Shown here in pieces: positions 46,802 to 55,009 of a DNA stretch of 64,000 nucleotides. The notes beneath the pieces were generated by a model, which was given only the letters and a program-made list of their open reading frames with translations, had not been told where the DNA came from and did no database searches. The position numbers and the translations under genes are program-made. The stretch's first letter is position 1. Each line of letters opens with the position of its first letter. Source of the DNA: Chitinophaga caeni (GTDB lineage Bacteria > Bacteroidota > Bacteroidia > Chitinophagales > Chitinophagaceae); contig NZ_CP023777.1 in NCBI RefSeq assembly GCF_002557795.1, forward strand, positions 806,001-870,000. The letters run 5' to 3'.

Positions 46802-46955
46802 CACAGATAGGATTTACATGTATAACAGATAGGATTTACATGTATCGCAGATAGGATTTACATGTATCGCAGATAGGATTTACATGTATCGCAGATAGGA
46901 TTTACATGTATCGCAGATAGGATTTACATGTATTACAGTTAGGATTAACTTGTAT
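46802..46955. repeat. 22-bp tandem repeat array, seven units
   Basis: Seven consecutive 22-bp units. Four are identical (cGCAGATAGGATTTACATGTAT form, at 46846, 46868, 46890 and 46912), two at 46802 and 46824 differ in their first bases, and the last (46934-46955) has diverged. Each unit holds the 8-bp palindrome TACATGTA. The unit length is not a multiple of three, so it does not encode peptide repeats. The array starts 8 bp after a stop codon. Confidence 0.95.
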
Positions 46956-47042
46956 TATGAGTGTAGCAGACAAAAGTCATAGATGGGATGGACTAGTGTC
47001 TTAGATAGGCCGGATAGGGGGGGGTACCATAGGCGTTGATTT

Positions 47043-47591
47043 TTATGGTAATTTACTGAAAAGTGCTTCCATGGCTTTATCGGCTTGTGCTGGCAAGCTG
47101 GATGACTTCTTGGTAATAACATCAGAAACCGTTCCTTGCCAGAGCAGTTTCTCGCTTTTGGGATCTACCAGGTGAATGTTTACCGTACCTTCTTTGTAAC
47201 GTCCCACTTCCACTTCTTCGCTTTTCCAGGAATAGCGGCGTTGCCCCATGTAACGGGGGGCGTCTGTCCTAAAGTCGGTTTGCCGGGTTTGTATTTTTTC
47301 ATTTACGACGAGGCCTATGTTAACGAGGAGATCGGGATTATTAGATGTCCGTGTTAAACCCCTGGTGGCTAATTGTTTGGAAATCGCATCTTCCAACATC
47401 GCGATGCCTTTCTTGTAATTTTCCATGTTGCTGGAATCCGCGGCGGTGGAATCGATCTCGTAAAATTGGTAAGTCTTATACTGATTGATCGAAAATCCAT
47501 CGACCCCTTCATGTTGTAACACCCTCGTAGAGCTACAGGAATAAAGTAAGGCGGCGGTAATAACAATAGTTAAAATCAAGATTCTTTTCAT
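47043..47591 (-). CDS. DUF4136 domain lipoprotein
   Basis: A 182-residue outer-membrane lipoprotein: signal peptide with lipobox LLYSC (Cys near residue 19). The mature part matches the DUF4136 fold (TYQFYEIDS near the start; EDAISKQLATRGL; PDLLVNIGLVVNEK; VNIHLVDPKSEKLLWQGTVS). Function unknown; other members are small envelope lipoproteins. The start at 47591 places the basic n-region MKR directly before the hydrophobic core. A run of eight G lies just past its 3' end. Confidence 0.85.
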   Translation of the reverse strand: MKRILILTIVITAALLYSCSSTRVLQHEGVDGFSINQYKTYQFYEIDSTAADSSNMENYKKGIAMLEDAISKQLATRGLTRTSNNPDLLVNIGLVVNEKIQTRQTDFRTDAPRYMGQRRYSWKSEEVEVGRYKEGTVNIHLVDPKSEKLLWQGTVSDVITKKSSSLPAQADKAMEALFSKLP

Positions 47592-47655
47592 ACGTAGCAT
47601 TTTATTTATATAATAATATAATGCTTGGATGCAGCATTTCGTTCATTTCCATAAG

Positions 47656-47683
47656 AAAAGGATGGCTTGGCGGCCATCCTTTT
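47656..47683 (-). terminator. Terminator after the M28 peptidase gene
   Basis: A perfect 11-bp stem (47656-47666 with 47673-47683), 6-nt loop, followed on the minus strand by a short T-run. It lies just past the stop codon of the peptidase gene. Confidence 0.75.
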
Positions 47684-47704
47684 ATAAACGAATCGAGGGA
47701 AACA

Positions 47705-49207
47705 TTATTTCTCGTGCCTGTCTACCGGCAGCTTATCTTCACGGTTAGCGATCTCCCAGGCGGTATAAAATACTAGCTGGGCCCTTTTAGCCATCAGTTC
47801 ATAATGAATTTTATCCACCGTATCTGTCGGCTTGTGATAATCTTCATGTACACCGTTGAAATAGAAGATAATCGGGATGTTATGTTGCGCAAACATGTAA
47901 TGATCTGAACGGTAATAAAAACGGTTAGGATCATTGGGATCATTGTATTTATAATCCAATTCAAGGTTCGTGATCTTGTTAGCGGCTTCACTTATCGGAC
48001 GTAGTTCAGAACTCAACTTATCATCACCAATTATATATATGTAATTTGTATCGGCCACTTTCGCCGGATCAACCCTTCCCACCATGTCTATATTCAGATC
48101 TACGACGGTTTTTTCCAGTGGATAAATAGGGTGTTCCGTATAATAGCGGGAGCCGAGCAAGCCCTTTTCTTCGCCGGAAACCGTCATAAACACCATGCTT
48201 CTTCTCGGTCCGTGACCGGCTTTTTTAGCCTCGGTGAAGGCCTGGGCCATTTCTATAACGGAGACGGTACCGGAACCGTCGTCATCGGCGCCGTAGTAAA
48301 TTTGCCCGTCATGCGTTCCCAGGTGGTCGTAGTGAGCCGTAATAAACACGATTTCATCCTTTTTATCCGTTCCTTCCAAGTAACCTAATACATTGGACGA
48401 TTTTGTTTCATCGGTTTTCTTTTTTAGCTCGATTTCCAGGGGAGTTTTGCTTTCTAATGATTTCAAGCTTTCTTTCGGGCTAGCTTTGTAAGTATCGAAA
48501 GCGGCTTGTCCGAATATTGCCGCGGCCATTGTTTCAGAAATGAAATAAACGTTTTGCGATTCCTGCTCATCAGCCTGTCCCATGTATAAACCCGATCTTT
48601 TCAAACGATCGGCGATGCGGGAAATGTTAGCCATGGAGCTATTATTCATTACGAACATCACGACCTTGGCATCCTTCACAACATCCTTAACCTGGTCAAC
48701 AGGGTTCATCCTCCTTCTCATTCCAGGTTGCGGGGCATCTTGTAAAAACACCACGGCCTTCCCTTTATAATTTCCTTGTAAGGGTTTATCTGCATAACCG
48801 GCAAGCACGGTATTATTTACCGTGAGAGATTCGCTTTTGCTGTCCTTCAAGGAAGCGTAAAAATCCTTGGCAAACTCATAATTCGTGCCGCCAATATTGA
48901 TTTGACTGCTTTCCAGAACATCTTGGAAGAGGGAATAATACTGGAACCATTCGCCATTAGCCCCTGGTTGCAAACCGAATGCTTTGAATTGATCGCGGAT
49001 ATAATCCGCCGCTTTGCGTTGCCCGGCAGTACCTGTTTCCCGGCCTTCCATTCCTGGTCCAGCCACGATATATAATTGCTTTTTGAGATCGGCCGCCGTA
49101 ATTGTGTTCCCAAACTGCTTGATGGCAGCATCGGGGGACTTCATTTGCGCCTGGGCAGCAAGAGCCAGCACTAACAGTCCCGCGGTCAATTGCGTTGTTC
49201 TTTTCAT
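47705..49207 (-). CDS. M28 family zinc aminopeptidase
   Basis: A 500-residue exported peptidase with a signal peptide ending AQAQ. A protease-associated (PA) domain occupies about residues 105-260. The M28 catalytic core follows, with co-catalytic zinc ligands in AHYDHLG and GADDDGSGT, the general base in GEEKGLLGS, and further ligands in NIDMVGR and RSDHYMF. It removes N-terminal amino acids in the periplasm or outside the cell. It lies 131 bp downstream of rpiB on the same strand, separated by a structured RNA element. Confidence 0.92.
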   Translation of the reverse strand: MKRTTQLTAGLLVLALAAQAQMKSPDAAIKQFGNTITAADLKKQLYIVAGPGMEGRETGTAGQRKAADYIRDQFKAFGLQPGANGEWFQYYSLFQDVLESSQINIGGTNYEFAKDFYASLKDSKSESLTVNNTVLAGYADKPLQGNYKGKAVVFLQDAPQPGMRRRMNPVDQVKDVVKDAKVVMFVMNNSSMANISRIADRLKRSGLYMGQADEQESQNVYFISETMAAAIFGQAAFDTYKASPKESLKSLESKTPLEIELKKKTDETKSSNVLGYLEGTDKKDEIVFITAHYDHLGTHDGQIYYGADDDGSGTVSVIEMAQAFTEAKKAGHGPRRSMVFMTVSGEEKGLLGSRYYTEHPIYPLEKTVVDLNIDMVGRVDPAKVADTNYIYIIGDDKLSSELRPISEAANKITNLELDYKYNDPNDPNRFYYRSDHYMFAQHNIPIIFYFNGVHEDYHKPTDTVDKIHYELMAKRAQLVFYTAWEIANREDKLPVDRHEK

Positions 49208-49260
49208 AATCAGGTAGATCTTGGTTGTAATGTATATTGGTTTTAGTAAGCTTGGGCAAT

Positions 49261-49330
49261 AAAAAAGCTGGTAGAGTTATCCTGCAAGGGCAGTTACCGG
49301 GAGCCCCGGTAAATAACTTCAACCAGCTTT
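49261..49330 (-). terminator. Three-way-junction RNA element after rpiB
   Basis: A compact nested structure starting 8 nt past the rpiB stop. The closing stem has 9 bp (49264-49272 with 49122+200, i.e. 49322-49330), and the second stem 6 bp (49275-49280 with 49313-49318). Two inner hairpins abut each other: 4 bp (49282-49285 with 49290-49293) and 8 bp (49294-49301 with 49305-49312). All 27 pairs are Watson-Crick. On the minus strand it ends in a U-run, so it may be an intrinsic terminator with an unusual branched stem, or a leader RNA for the peptidase gene at 49207. Confidence 0.6.
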
Positions 49331-49338
49331 CTAAATTT

Positions 49339-49797
49339 TTAGCTACAGGCTATCTTGTGCACGCGGTTGGCATGCCTACCGCCTTCAAATTCGGTGTTCA
49401 TAAAAATATCCGTCATTTGGGTTGCCAGGGCAACATCCACGAAGCGGGCAGGGATACACAAGATGTTGGCATCGTTGTGTTGACGAACGAGGCGTGCAAT
49501 TTCTTCCCCCCAGCTTAAGCCGGCCCTGATACCTTGGTGTTTGTTTGCCGTGATGGCTACACCGTTTGCGCTACCGCAGATCAGTATACCGAAGGCGGCT
49601 TCGCCTTTTTCAACTGCATTGGCAACGGGATGGGCAAAATCGGGATAATCCACCGAATCCTTGGAAAAAGGTCCGAAATCATTGACTTGCAAACCTTTCG
49701 CTTCAAGAAAGGAGATCAACTCCTCTTTATAATCGTAACCTGCATGGTCGCTCCCAATTGCGATTGGGAGCGACAGGTTAAAGCTTTTGTTTTCCAT
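49339..49797 (-). CDS. rpiB: Ribose 5-phosphate isomerase B
   Basis: Interconverts ribose 5-phosphate and ribulose 5-phosphate in the pentose phosphate pathway. The 152-residue protein shows IAIGSDHAGYDYKEEL, DSVDYPDFAHPVANAV, and GILICGSANGVAITANKH followed by WGEEIARLVRQHNDAN. The ATG at 49797 is preferred over 49815. It is followed by a structured three-way-junction element. Confidence 0.94.
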   Translation of the reverse strand: MENKSFNLSLPIAIGSDHAGYDYKEELISFLEAKGLQVNDFGPFSKDSVDYPDFAHPVANAVEKGEAAFGILICGSANGVAITANKHQGIRAGLSWGEEIARLVRQHNDANILCIPARFVDVALATQMTDIFMNTEFEGGRHANRVHKIACS

Positions 49798-49837
49798 GGT
49801 GTATGTAATTTTCATTCCTTGGTGAACAATTGATCAA

Positions 49838-50686
49838 TTAGGACCATTCTTCAACATCTTCTTTTTCTTCACGTCCTTTCATTGCCCTTTTAGAAACAAT
49901 GATACTGATCTCGTATAATGTATACAAAGGTATGAATACCAACAATTGATCGATCACATCCGGCGGGGTAATTATCGCTGCTAAAACGAGGATGATCACG
50001 ATAGCATGGCGGCGGTATTTACGCATGAAACTAGGCGTCAAAAAGCCGATCTTGGTTAAAAAGAACACCAAGATGGGCAGTTCAAACAACACCCCCATAC
50101 CGATTACTATCTGGGTCAGCAAGGAGAAGTAGTCATCGATAAAAAAGAAATTCTGAACATTATCGGTTATTGTATATCCTGCTAAGAAATTAATTGTAAA
50201 TGGGGCAATTAAAAAGTAACTGAATAATATCCCCAGGAAAAACTGGAAAGAAATCCAGAAGATCAGGCCTTGCGCGCCATTTCTTTCCTTTTCTTTCAAC
50301 GCCGGTTTTACGAAGCGCCAAAATTCCCAGAATATGTATGGAAAAGCGCCTACAAGACCCAATATGAAGGCCAGTTTAAATTGCAACATTACCTGCCCGG
50401 CCATCTTCGGGTTTTGGAAATTGAAGTCCGTCGGCGAAATACATAATTTGTCTCCTAACCCGACGGAATTACTGAATTTACATAACCAATGGTAAGTTGG
50501 AAACCAATCCTGCGTGGGACCAAATACGATATAATCTAAGAATTCCTTCGTAAAGATGAAGCCGAAAACGCTTAAAATCACGATAGCGAAAGCCGATCTA
50601 ACCAAATGCCAACGTAACTCCTCCAGGTGATCGAAAAATGACATCTCTGCCTTATCCTGATTATTGGCGAAAATCTTTTTAAACAT
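49838..50686 (-). CDS. tatC: Sec-independent protein translocase TatC
   Basis: Core receptor of the twin-arginine export pathway. The 282-residue inner-membrane protein has six helices and the TatC hallmarks: MSFFDHLEELRWHLVRSAFA near the N-terminus and the conserved FEFWRFVKPALKEKER-like loop (IFWEFWRFVKPALKEKE). tatA is not adjacent. A Tat-type substrate, the Gfo/Idh/MocA oxidoreductase at 6050-7438, is encoded in this window. A consensus promoter lies just upstream. Confidence 0.95.
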   Translation of the reverse strand: MFKKIFANNQDKAEMSFFDHLEELRWHLVRSAFAIVILSVFGFIFTKEFLDYIVFGPTQDWFPTYHWLCKFSNSVGLGDKLCISPTDFNFQNPKMAGQVMLQFKLAFILGLVGAFPYIFWEFWRFVKPALKEKERNGAQGLIFWISFQFFLGILFSYFLIAPFTINFLAGYTITDNVQNFFFIDDYFSLLTQIVIGMGVLFELPILVFFLTKIGFLTPSFMRKYRRHAIVIILVLAAIITPPDVIDQLLVFIPLYTLYEISIIVSKRAMKGREEKEDVEEWS

Positions 50687-50710
50687 ACGTTATCTAATAG
50701 TCAAGGATCA

Positions 50711-50744
50711 CAAATATAACAGAAGGCCAGCACATTTTTTCAAA
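50711..50744 (-). promoter_or_regulatory. Candidate promoter of tatC
   Basis: On the minus strand, TTTG (50741-50744) and TATATTTG (50711-50718) are 22 bp apart, close to the Bacteroidota consensus. The leader before the tatC ATG at 50686 would be about 19 nt. Confidence 0.5.
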
Positions 50745-50961
50745 ATGATGTAAGTCCTCAAAAAACCTTTGATCTAACAGGCTTTTGCCAACCATATTAA
50801 TGATAAAAATGAAAGCCTACAGGCCCTTTGCAAGTTACATAAGCTGTATTAAAACCAGGTTAAAATTTCTATATACCTACGAAATCTAGGGATGTTAGGT
50901 TGTTTAACCCAATAAATTATCCGGGGATAGACAAATATTGCCAATGTTTTCAACGCATAAA

Positions 50962-50987
50962 AAAACCACCCGCAGGGGGGTGGTTTT
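50962..50987 (-). terminator. Intrinsic terminator of the small membrane peptide gene
   Basis: A 10-bp GC-rich stem (50962-50971 with 50978-50987), 6-nt loop, then a T-run on the minus strand. It starts 15 bp past the stop of the 25-codon ORF at 51002-51079. Confidence 0.75.
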
Positions 50988-51001
50988 AACATATAATAAT
51001 T

Positions 51002-51079
51002 TTATGAGGTTCCAATCATCAACATGATTGCTAAAAAAAATAGAGCCAGCCCAAGAAGAATCAAGAGCCGGCCTTTCAT
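51002..51079 (-). CDS. Putative 25-residue membrane peptide
   Basis: A short ORF starting with ATG: MKGRLLILLGLALFFLAIML followed by MIGTS. It is a basic N-terminus followed by a single hydrophobic helix of about 18 residues, the shape of a small inner-membrane peptide. It has a strong terminator 15 bp after its stop. Nothing in the sequence shows its function, and no Shine-Dalgarno is expected in this phylum. The support is the compact gene-plus-terminator arrangement in an otherwise empty 800-bp interval; conservation is untested. Confidence 0.45.
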   Translation of the reverse strand: MKGRLLILLGLALFFLAIMLMIGTS

Positions 51080-51496
51080 CCATTGTTTGTTAACCCCAAA
51101 AAAGTTGAATTCGAGAATGTCTTATCGCTCTCTATTATAACTTTACTAATTCCTTTTAATGGCAAGCTATTCAGAATCGAGTAATAGATTTTTTAAGAGC
51201 TTTTGAATTTCTACAACAAATTTAGAAAGAAATATCGTATTATCAATGTTATAACAAAGTTTTTTACAACCTTTTAACAAAAATCAAATTATTGTGTTAC
51301 GCTGCTTAACTTAAATTTACACCTTTCGTGTTAATTTATACTACTTTTTTACAAAAACGATTTAGCCCTCTTTTTATTGCTAATGGCCACTTTCAGGCCA
51401 TCTTTTTTATAAGTTATTGGATATCATTACTTATATCATAAAAAAGCAATATCGTTTTTGCTTTAGTGTGTGTAAAAATAATACTTTCTAATTATT
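51080..51496. other. AT-rich intergenic region
   Basis: No convincing gene. A weak 6-bp stem (51383-51388 with 51396-51401) followed by a T-run on the plus strand could be a terminator of an unseen plus-strand RNA, but no promoter or ORF supports this. Confidence 0.4.
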
Positions 51497-52765
51497 TTAA
51501 TTAAATTTTTTCATTTTAACCATCTCAATCCTCGTATCTGTCACACTGATAATGTCAAACTCGTAATCATCTATAATAATCCGTTCCTTGTTCTTCGGGA
51601 TTTTCTCGTGGTGAGCAATAATGTAGCCAGATAAAGTTTCGCTTTCGTCTTCCGGGAAATTGAACCCGTATTTCTCGTTCAGGTAATCCAGCTCCAACCG
51701 TCCGGAAAATATATATTCCTTCTCAGCAATCTGTCTTTCAACGAATTCCTCCACGTCATGTTCATCCTTGATCTCCCCGAAAATCTCTTCCAACACGTCC
51801 TCTATCGTAACGATGCCCGCGGTCCCTCCAAACTCATCAACCACCCAGGCAATACTGCGATGCTCTTTATTAAACTTATTTAACAAGTCTATAGCGCTCA
51901 TTGTTTCAGGAACAGCTATTATTTCATGGATCACTGACTTTATATCGGGAGGGTTCTTAAATATATCCAGCTGGTGAACGTATCCCAAGATGTTATCTAT
52001 ATTCTTATCATACACGATAATTTTAGACAATTTCGTCTCGATTAATTTCCGTTTTACAGTCCCGATATCATTATTGATATCCACCGCCTCGATCTCTTTA
52101 CGCGGGATGAGGCAACCCCGGATCTTTACATGAACTAATGATAGGGCATTTTCGAACAACTCCGTATTCAAGTCTTGATTTTCATTCATATGTTGCTGCG
52201 ACTGCCTTGTAAACTGTTCGACATCAACGCGGATAAATGGCTGATCCGAATCAATCAACCGCACGTTAAACAAGTATTTCAGTATCCATTCGGAGATGGA
52301 GACCAAAACATTGCCGATTACATATAAAGGTTTAGCCAAAACGGAAATTGGCAATGCGAAGAAACTCAGCATCCCTTCCGGCCTTGAACGGAAAATACTC
52401 CTCGGGATAAAAAAGCCGAAAAATAACATCACGATGGAGGCGATGATCACTTCTGCGAAGATCAGGGCAGGACGGATACGCTCCTGGTATTCCGTATCCC
52501 AAAAATAATTCCAAACCGGGTCCAACAAGCCGGCCACCAACATCCCGTAAATCACGGTCATGATACATAAACCGATTAAACTGGTAGCCAAAAGCCGGGC
52601 GGGGTTTTCTATAAATCCAGCCAAGATACGACCCGTGGTGCGACCTTGCTTTTTACGCAGCTCTACACTTAGCTTGTTGATGTTTGCAAAGGCGGTTTCT
52701 ACACCGGCAAATAAACCGGTCAGTAACAATGTTAGCACTAGAAAGATAACCGTAGTAATATCCAT
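51497..52765 (-). CDS. CNNM/CorC-type hemolysin family protein
   Basis: A 422-residue inner-membrane protein. An N-terminal DUF21 (CNNM) domain with four helices spans about residues 1-170. A CBS pair (~200-320; CLIPRKEIEAVDINN and WVVDEFGGTAGIVTIEDVLE) and a C-terminal CorC/HlyC domain (FSGRLELDYLNEKYGFNFPE) follow. The family moves Mg2+ or Co2+, or regulates such transport. The old name hemolysin reflects one member only. The -7 box is 5 bp from its ATG. Confidence 0.92.
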   Translation of the reverse strand: MDITTVIFLVLTLLLTGLFAGVETAFANINKLSVELRKKQGRTTGRILAGFIENPARLLATSLIGLCIMTVIYGMLVAGLLDPVWNYFWDTEYQERIRPALIFAEVIIASIVMLFFGFFIPRSIFRSRPEGMLSFFALPISVLAKPLYVIGNVLVSISEWILKYLFNVRLIDSDQPFIRVDVEQFTRQSQQHMNENQDLNTELFENALSLVHVKIRGCLIPRKEIEAVDINNDIGTVKRKLIETKLSKIIVYDKNIDNILGYVHQLDIFKNPPDIKSVIHEIIAVPETMSAIDLLNKFNKEHRSIAWVVDEFGGTAGIVTIEDVLEEIFGEIKDEHDVEEFVERQIAEKEYIFSGRLELDYLNEKYGFNFPEDESETLSGYIIAHHEKIPKNKERIIIDDYEFDIISVTDTRIEMVKMKKFN

Positions 52766-52770
52766 CGAAA

Positions 52771-52778
52771 CAAAGATA
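52771..52778 (-). promoter_or_regulatory. -7 element 5 bp before the CNNM/CorC gene start
   Basis: Minus strand TATCTTTG matches TAnnTTTG; the ATG begins at 52765, so the predicted mRNA would be leaderless or nearly so. No -33 TTTG found. Confidence 0.4.
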
Positions 52779-52833
52779 ACGTGAATAAATCCAATCCCAT
52801 CATTTGCTTACCCTAGGATAACGCTATTCCCGG

Positions 52834-53406
52834 TTAACTGTTCAAGAAATTCTCAATGATCGACCTAACTTCTTGATAAGCAGTTTCCAAGACTTCATTT
52901 ATTACAATATAATCAAATTCACGGGCAAATGATAATTCATATTTCGCTTTCCCAAGCCTTTCTTCTATCGATGCCTGGTTTTCCGTTCCCCTTTCGCTCA
53001 ACCTTTCGCGCAATGCATCTATAGAAGGGGGTTCGATAAATACAGTCAAAGCATCCCCATGATACTTTTCCTTGATCGACAAAGCTCCTTTTACATCGAT
53101 ATCCACCATTGGCACCCTTCCATCGTCCCAGATCCTTTGCAATTCACTTTTAAGCGTACCGTAATACTTCCCGGCGTATACCATCTCGTATTCGGCAAAA
53201 GCATTTTCCTCGATTTTCTGTTGGAATGCTTCGGGACTCATAAAGTAATAGTCTTTCCCATCTTGTTCATTCCCCCTGGGGGCGCGTGTAGCCGCTGAAA
53301 CGGAAAACTCCAGCACGGGCATGCTGCTCAATAATTTCCTTACAATGGTGGTTTTACCGGCGCCTGATGGCGCTGTTACGATAATGATTTTATGCTTCGA
53401 AGCCAT
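52834..53406 (-). CDS. gmk: Guanylate kinase
   Basis: Phosphorylates GMP to GDP in nucleotide metabolism. The 190-residue protein has the P-loop APSGAGKTTIVRK, the GMP-binding region SVSAATRAPRGNEQDGKDYY and YAGKYYGTLKSELQ, and DIDVKGALSIKEKY. Length is normal. It lies 69 bp downstream of the CNNM/CorC gene's 5' side on the same strand. Confidence 0.96.
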   Translation of the reverse strand: MASKHKIIIVTAPSGAGKTTIVRKLLSSMPVLEFSVSAATRAPRGNEQDGKDYYFMSPEAFQQKIEENAFAEYEMVYAGKYYGTLKSELQRIWDDGRVPMVDIDVKGALSIKEKYHGDALTVFIEPPSIDALRERLSERGTENQASIEERLGKAKYELSFAREFDYIVINEVLETAYQEVRSIIENFLNS

Positions 53407-53701
53407 TATAAATAAAAAATTTCCTTTCTGGATATAGTATTAATGACAAAGATATATTTACGAATAAAAGCAAATTGTAAGCTCCATTGTATATACCTGC
53501 ATTTTCGTTCTCAATAAAATCCTGAATGTCTTCAACCGAGCTTGGAAGCTCAAACCAGCAATACCTTCCACGGTCGTTCGAGGATGCTATAGTACTACCC
53601 TGAAGTCAAGCTTCCGTTCCCTTACATTATACAAATTAATATTGCAATTAAAACAAACGTTCTATCGAGATGCTATATTTATTGATAGTCAAATTTTTGA
53701 C
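53407..53701. other. Intergenic region, no gene seen
   Basis: Sequence between murA and gmk. A TAnnTTTG box (minus strand, TATCTTTG, 53447-53454) could serve gmk. No RNA gene or ORF was recognised. Confidence 0.4.
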
Positions 53702-55009
53702 TTACACCCTTTTGATATCAGCACCTAAATTCCTCAAGCGTTCATCTATATATTGATAACCGCGATCGATTTGATCAATGTTATGAATCGTGCTTTTCCC
53801 TTCTGCACTCAATGCGGCGATTAATAAGCTGACGCCGGCACGGATATCTGGCGATGTCATCGTGATTCCTCTTAGTTCGTGTGTCCTATTCAAGCCAATT
53901 ACGGCCGCGCGATGTGGATCACAAAGGATAATCTGCGCACCCATATCGATCAATTTATCGACGAAGAACAACCTGCTTTCAAACATCTTCTGGTGCACCA
54001 ACACGCTGCCTTTCGCTTGTGTTGCTACCACTAAAACGATACTCAAGAGGTCAGGTGTAAAGCCTGGCCAAGGGTGATCGGAAATGGTGAGTATAGAACC
54101 GTCGATGAATGTTTGTATTTCGTATTGTTCCTGCGAGGGGATATAAATATCATCTCCCCGGAACTCCATCTGTATGCCTAACTGTTGGAACTTTTCTGGG
54201 ATAATACCCAGGTGTTGAATCCCGGCATTTTTGATGGTGATCTCACTTTGAGTCATGGCTGCTAAACCGATGAAAGAGCCGATCTCGATCATATCCGGCA
54301 ACATTGTATGCTCGCATCCACCGAGGTAAGTAACCCCTTCAATGGTCAACAGGTTGGAACCAACGCCGGAGATCTTGGCGCCCATGCCGTTGAGCATCTT
54401 ACAAAGTTGTTGCAGGTAAGGTTCGCAAGCGGCATTATAAATGGTAGTAGTCCCTTTTGCCATCACTGCCGCCATCACGATATTGGCCGTACCGGTAACT
54501 GAAGGTTCGTCCAAAAGCATGTACGCGCCTTTCAGTTGCTCGCTTTCTAACCTGAAATAATTATCGCCCGTTTCGTAAACAAACTTGGCGCCTAATTTTT
54601 CAAAACCGATGATATGCGTATCCAACCTGCGGCGGCCGATCTTATCGCCACCCGGTTTTGGAATAAAAGCTTTACCAAACCGGGCCAATAAGGGGCCTGC
54701 AAACATCACCGAGCCACGCAGCTTCCCCGTCTTTTTCTTAAACTCGGGAGAATGCATGTACTCGAAATCTACCTCATCAGCCTGGAATTCGCAAACAGAA
54801 CGGGAAATCCTATTGAGCTTAACGCCCATATCACCTAACAATTCGATCATTAGGTTGACGTCCAAGATATCGGGAATGTTATGGATGACTACTTTTTCGG
54901 GTGTCAAAAGAACGGCGCTGATAATTTGCAAGGCTTCATTCTTAGCACCCTGTGGTATAATTTCACCGGAAAGGCGTTGCCCGCCTCTTACTTCGAAAGC
55001 GCTACTCAC
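53702..55009 (-). CDS. murA: UDP-N-acetylglucosamine 1-carboxyvinyltransferase MurA (Asp variant)
   Basis: First committed step of peptidoglycan synthesis: adds enolpyruvate from PEP to UDP-GlcNAc. The 435-residue protein has the substrate Lys in PQGAKNEALQ near residue 23, the LRGSVMFAGPLLARFG segment, and the active-site loop PGGDKIGRRRLDTH. At the position of the catalytic Cys (Cys115 in E. coli) this enzyme has Asp122. It starts with GTG at 55009, which overlaps the DUF4290 stop as GTGA, so the two are translationally coupled. Confidence 0.95.
   Translation of the reverse strand: MSSAFEVRGGQRLSGEIIPQGAKNEALQIISAVLLTPEKVVIHNIPDILDVNLMIELLGDMGVKLNRISRSVCEFQADEVDFEYMHSPEFKKKTGKLRGSVMFAGPLLARFGKAFIPKPGGDKIGRRRLDTHIIGFEKLGAKFVYETGDNYFRLESEQLKGAYMLLDEPSVTGTANIVMAAVMAKGTTTIYNAACEPYLQQLCKMLNGMGAKISGVGSNLLTIEGVTYLGGCEHTMLPDMIEIGSFIGLAAMTQSEITIKNAGIQHLGIIPEKFQQLGIQMEFRGDDIYIPSQEQYEIQTFIDGSILTISDHPWPGFTPDLLSIVLVVATQAKGSVLVHQKMFESRLFFVDKLIDMGAQIILCDPHRAAVIGLNRTHELRGITMTSPDIRAGVSLLIAALSAEGKSTIHNIDQIDRGYQYIDERLRNLGADIKRV

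Noticed and set aside
47017..47024. Run of eight G as a phase-variation tract
   Set aside because: It lies in the 3' flank of the DUF4136 gene, not in a coding region or promoter spacer.
49534..49833. 99-codon ORF opposite rpiB
   Set aside because: Antisense to a confident gene; no family features.
51383..51408. Plus-strand small RNA terminator
   Set aside because: Only a 6-bp stem and no promoter or upstream transcript evidence.
53790..54077. Plus-strand ORFs opposite murA and other long genes
   Set aside because: Antisense shadows of well-supported genes with no protein features of their own.
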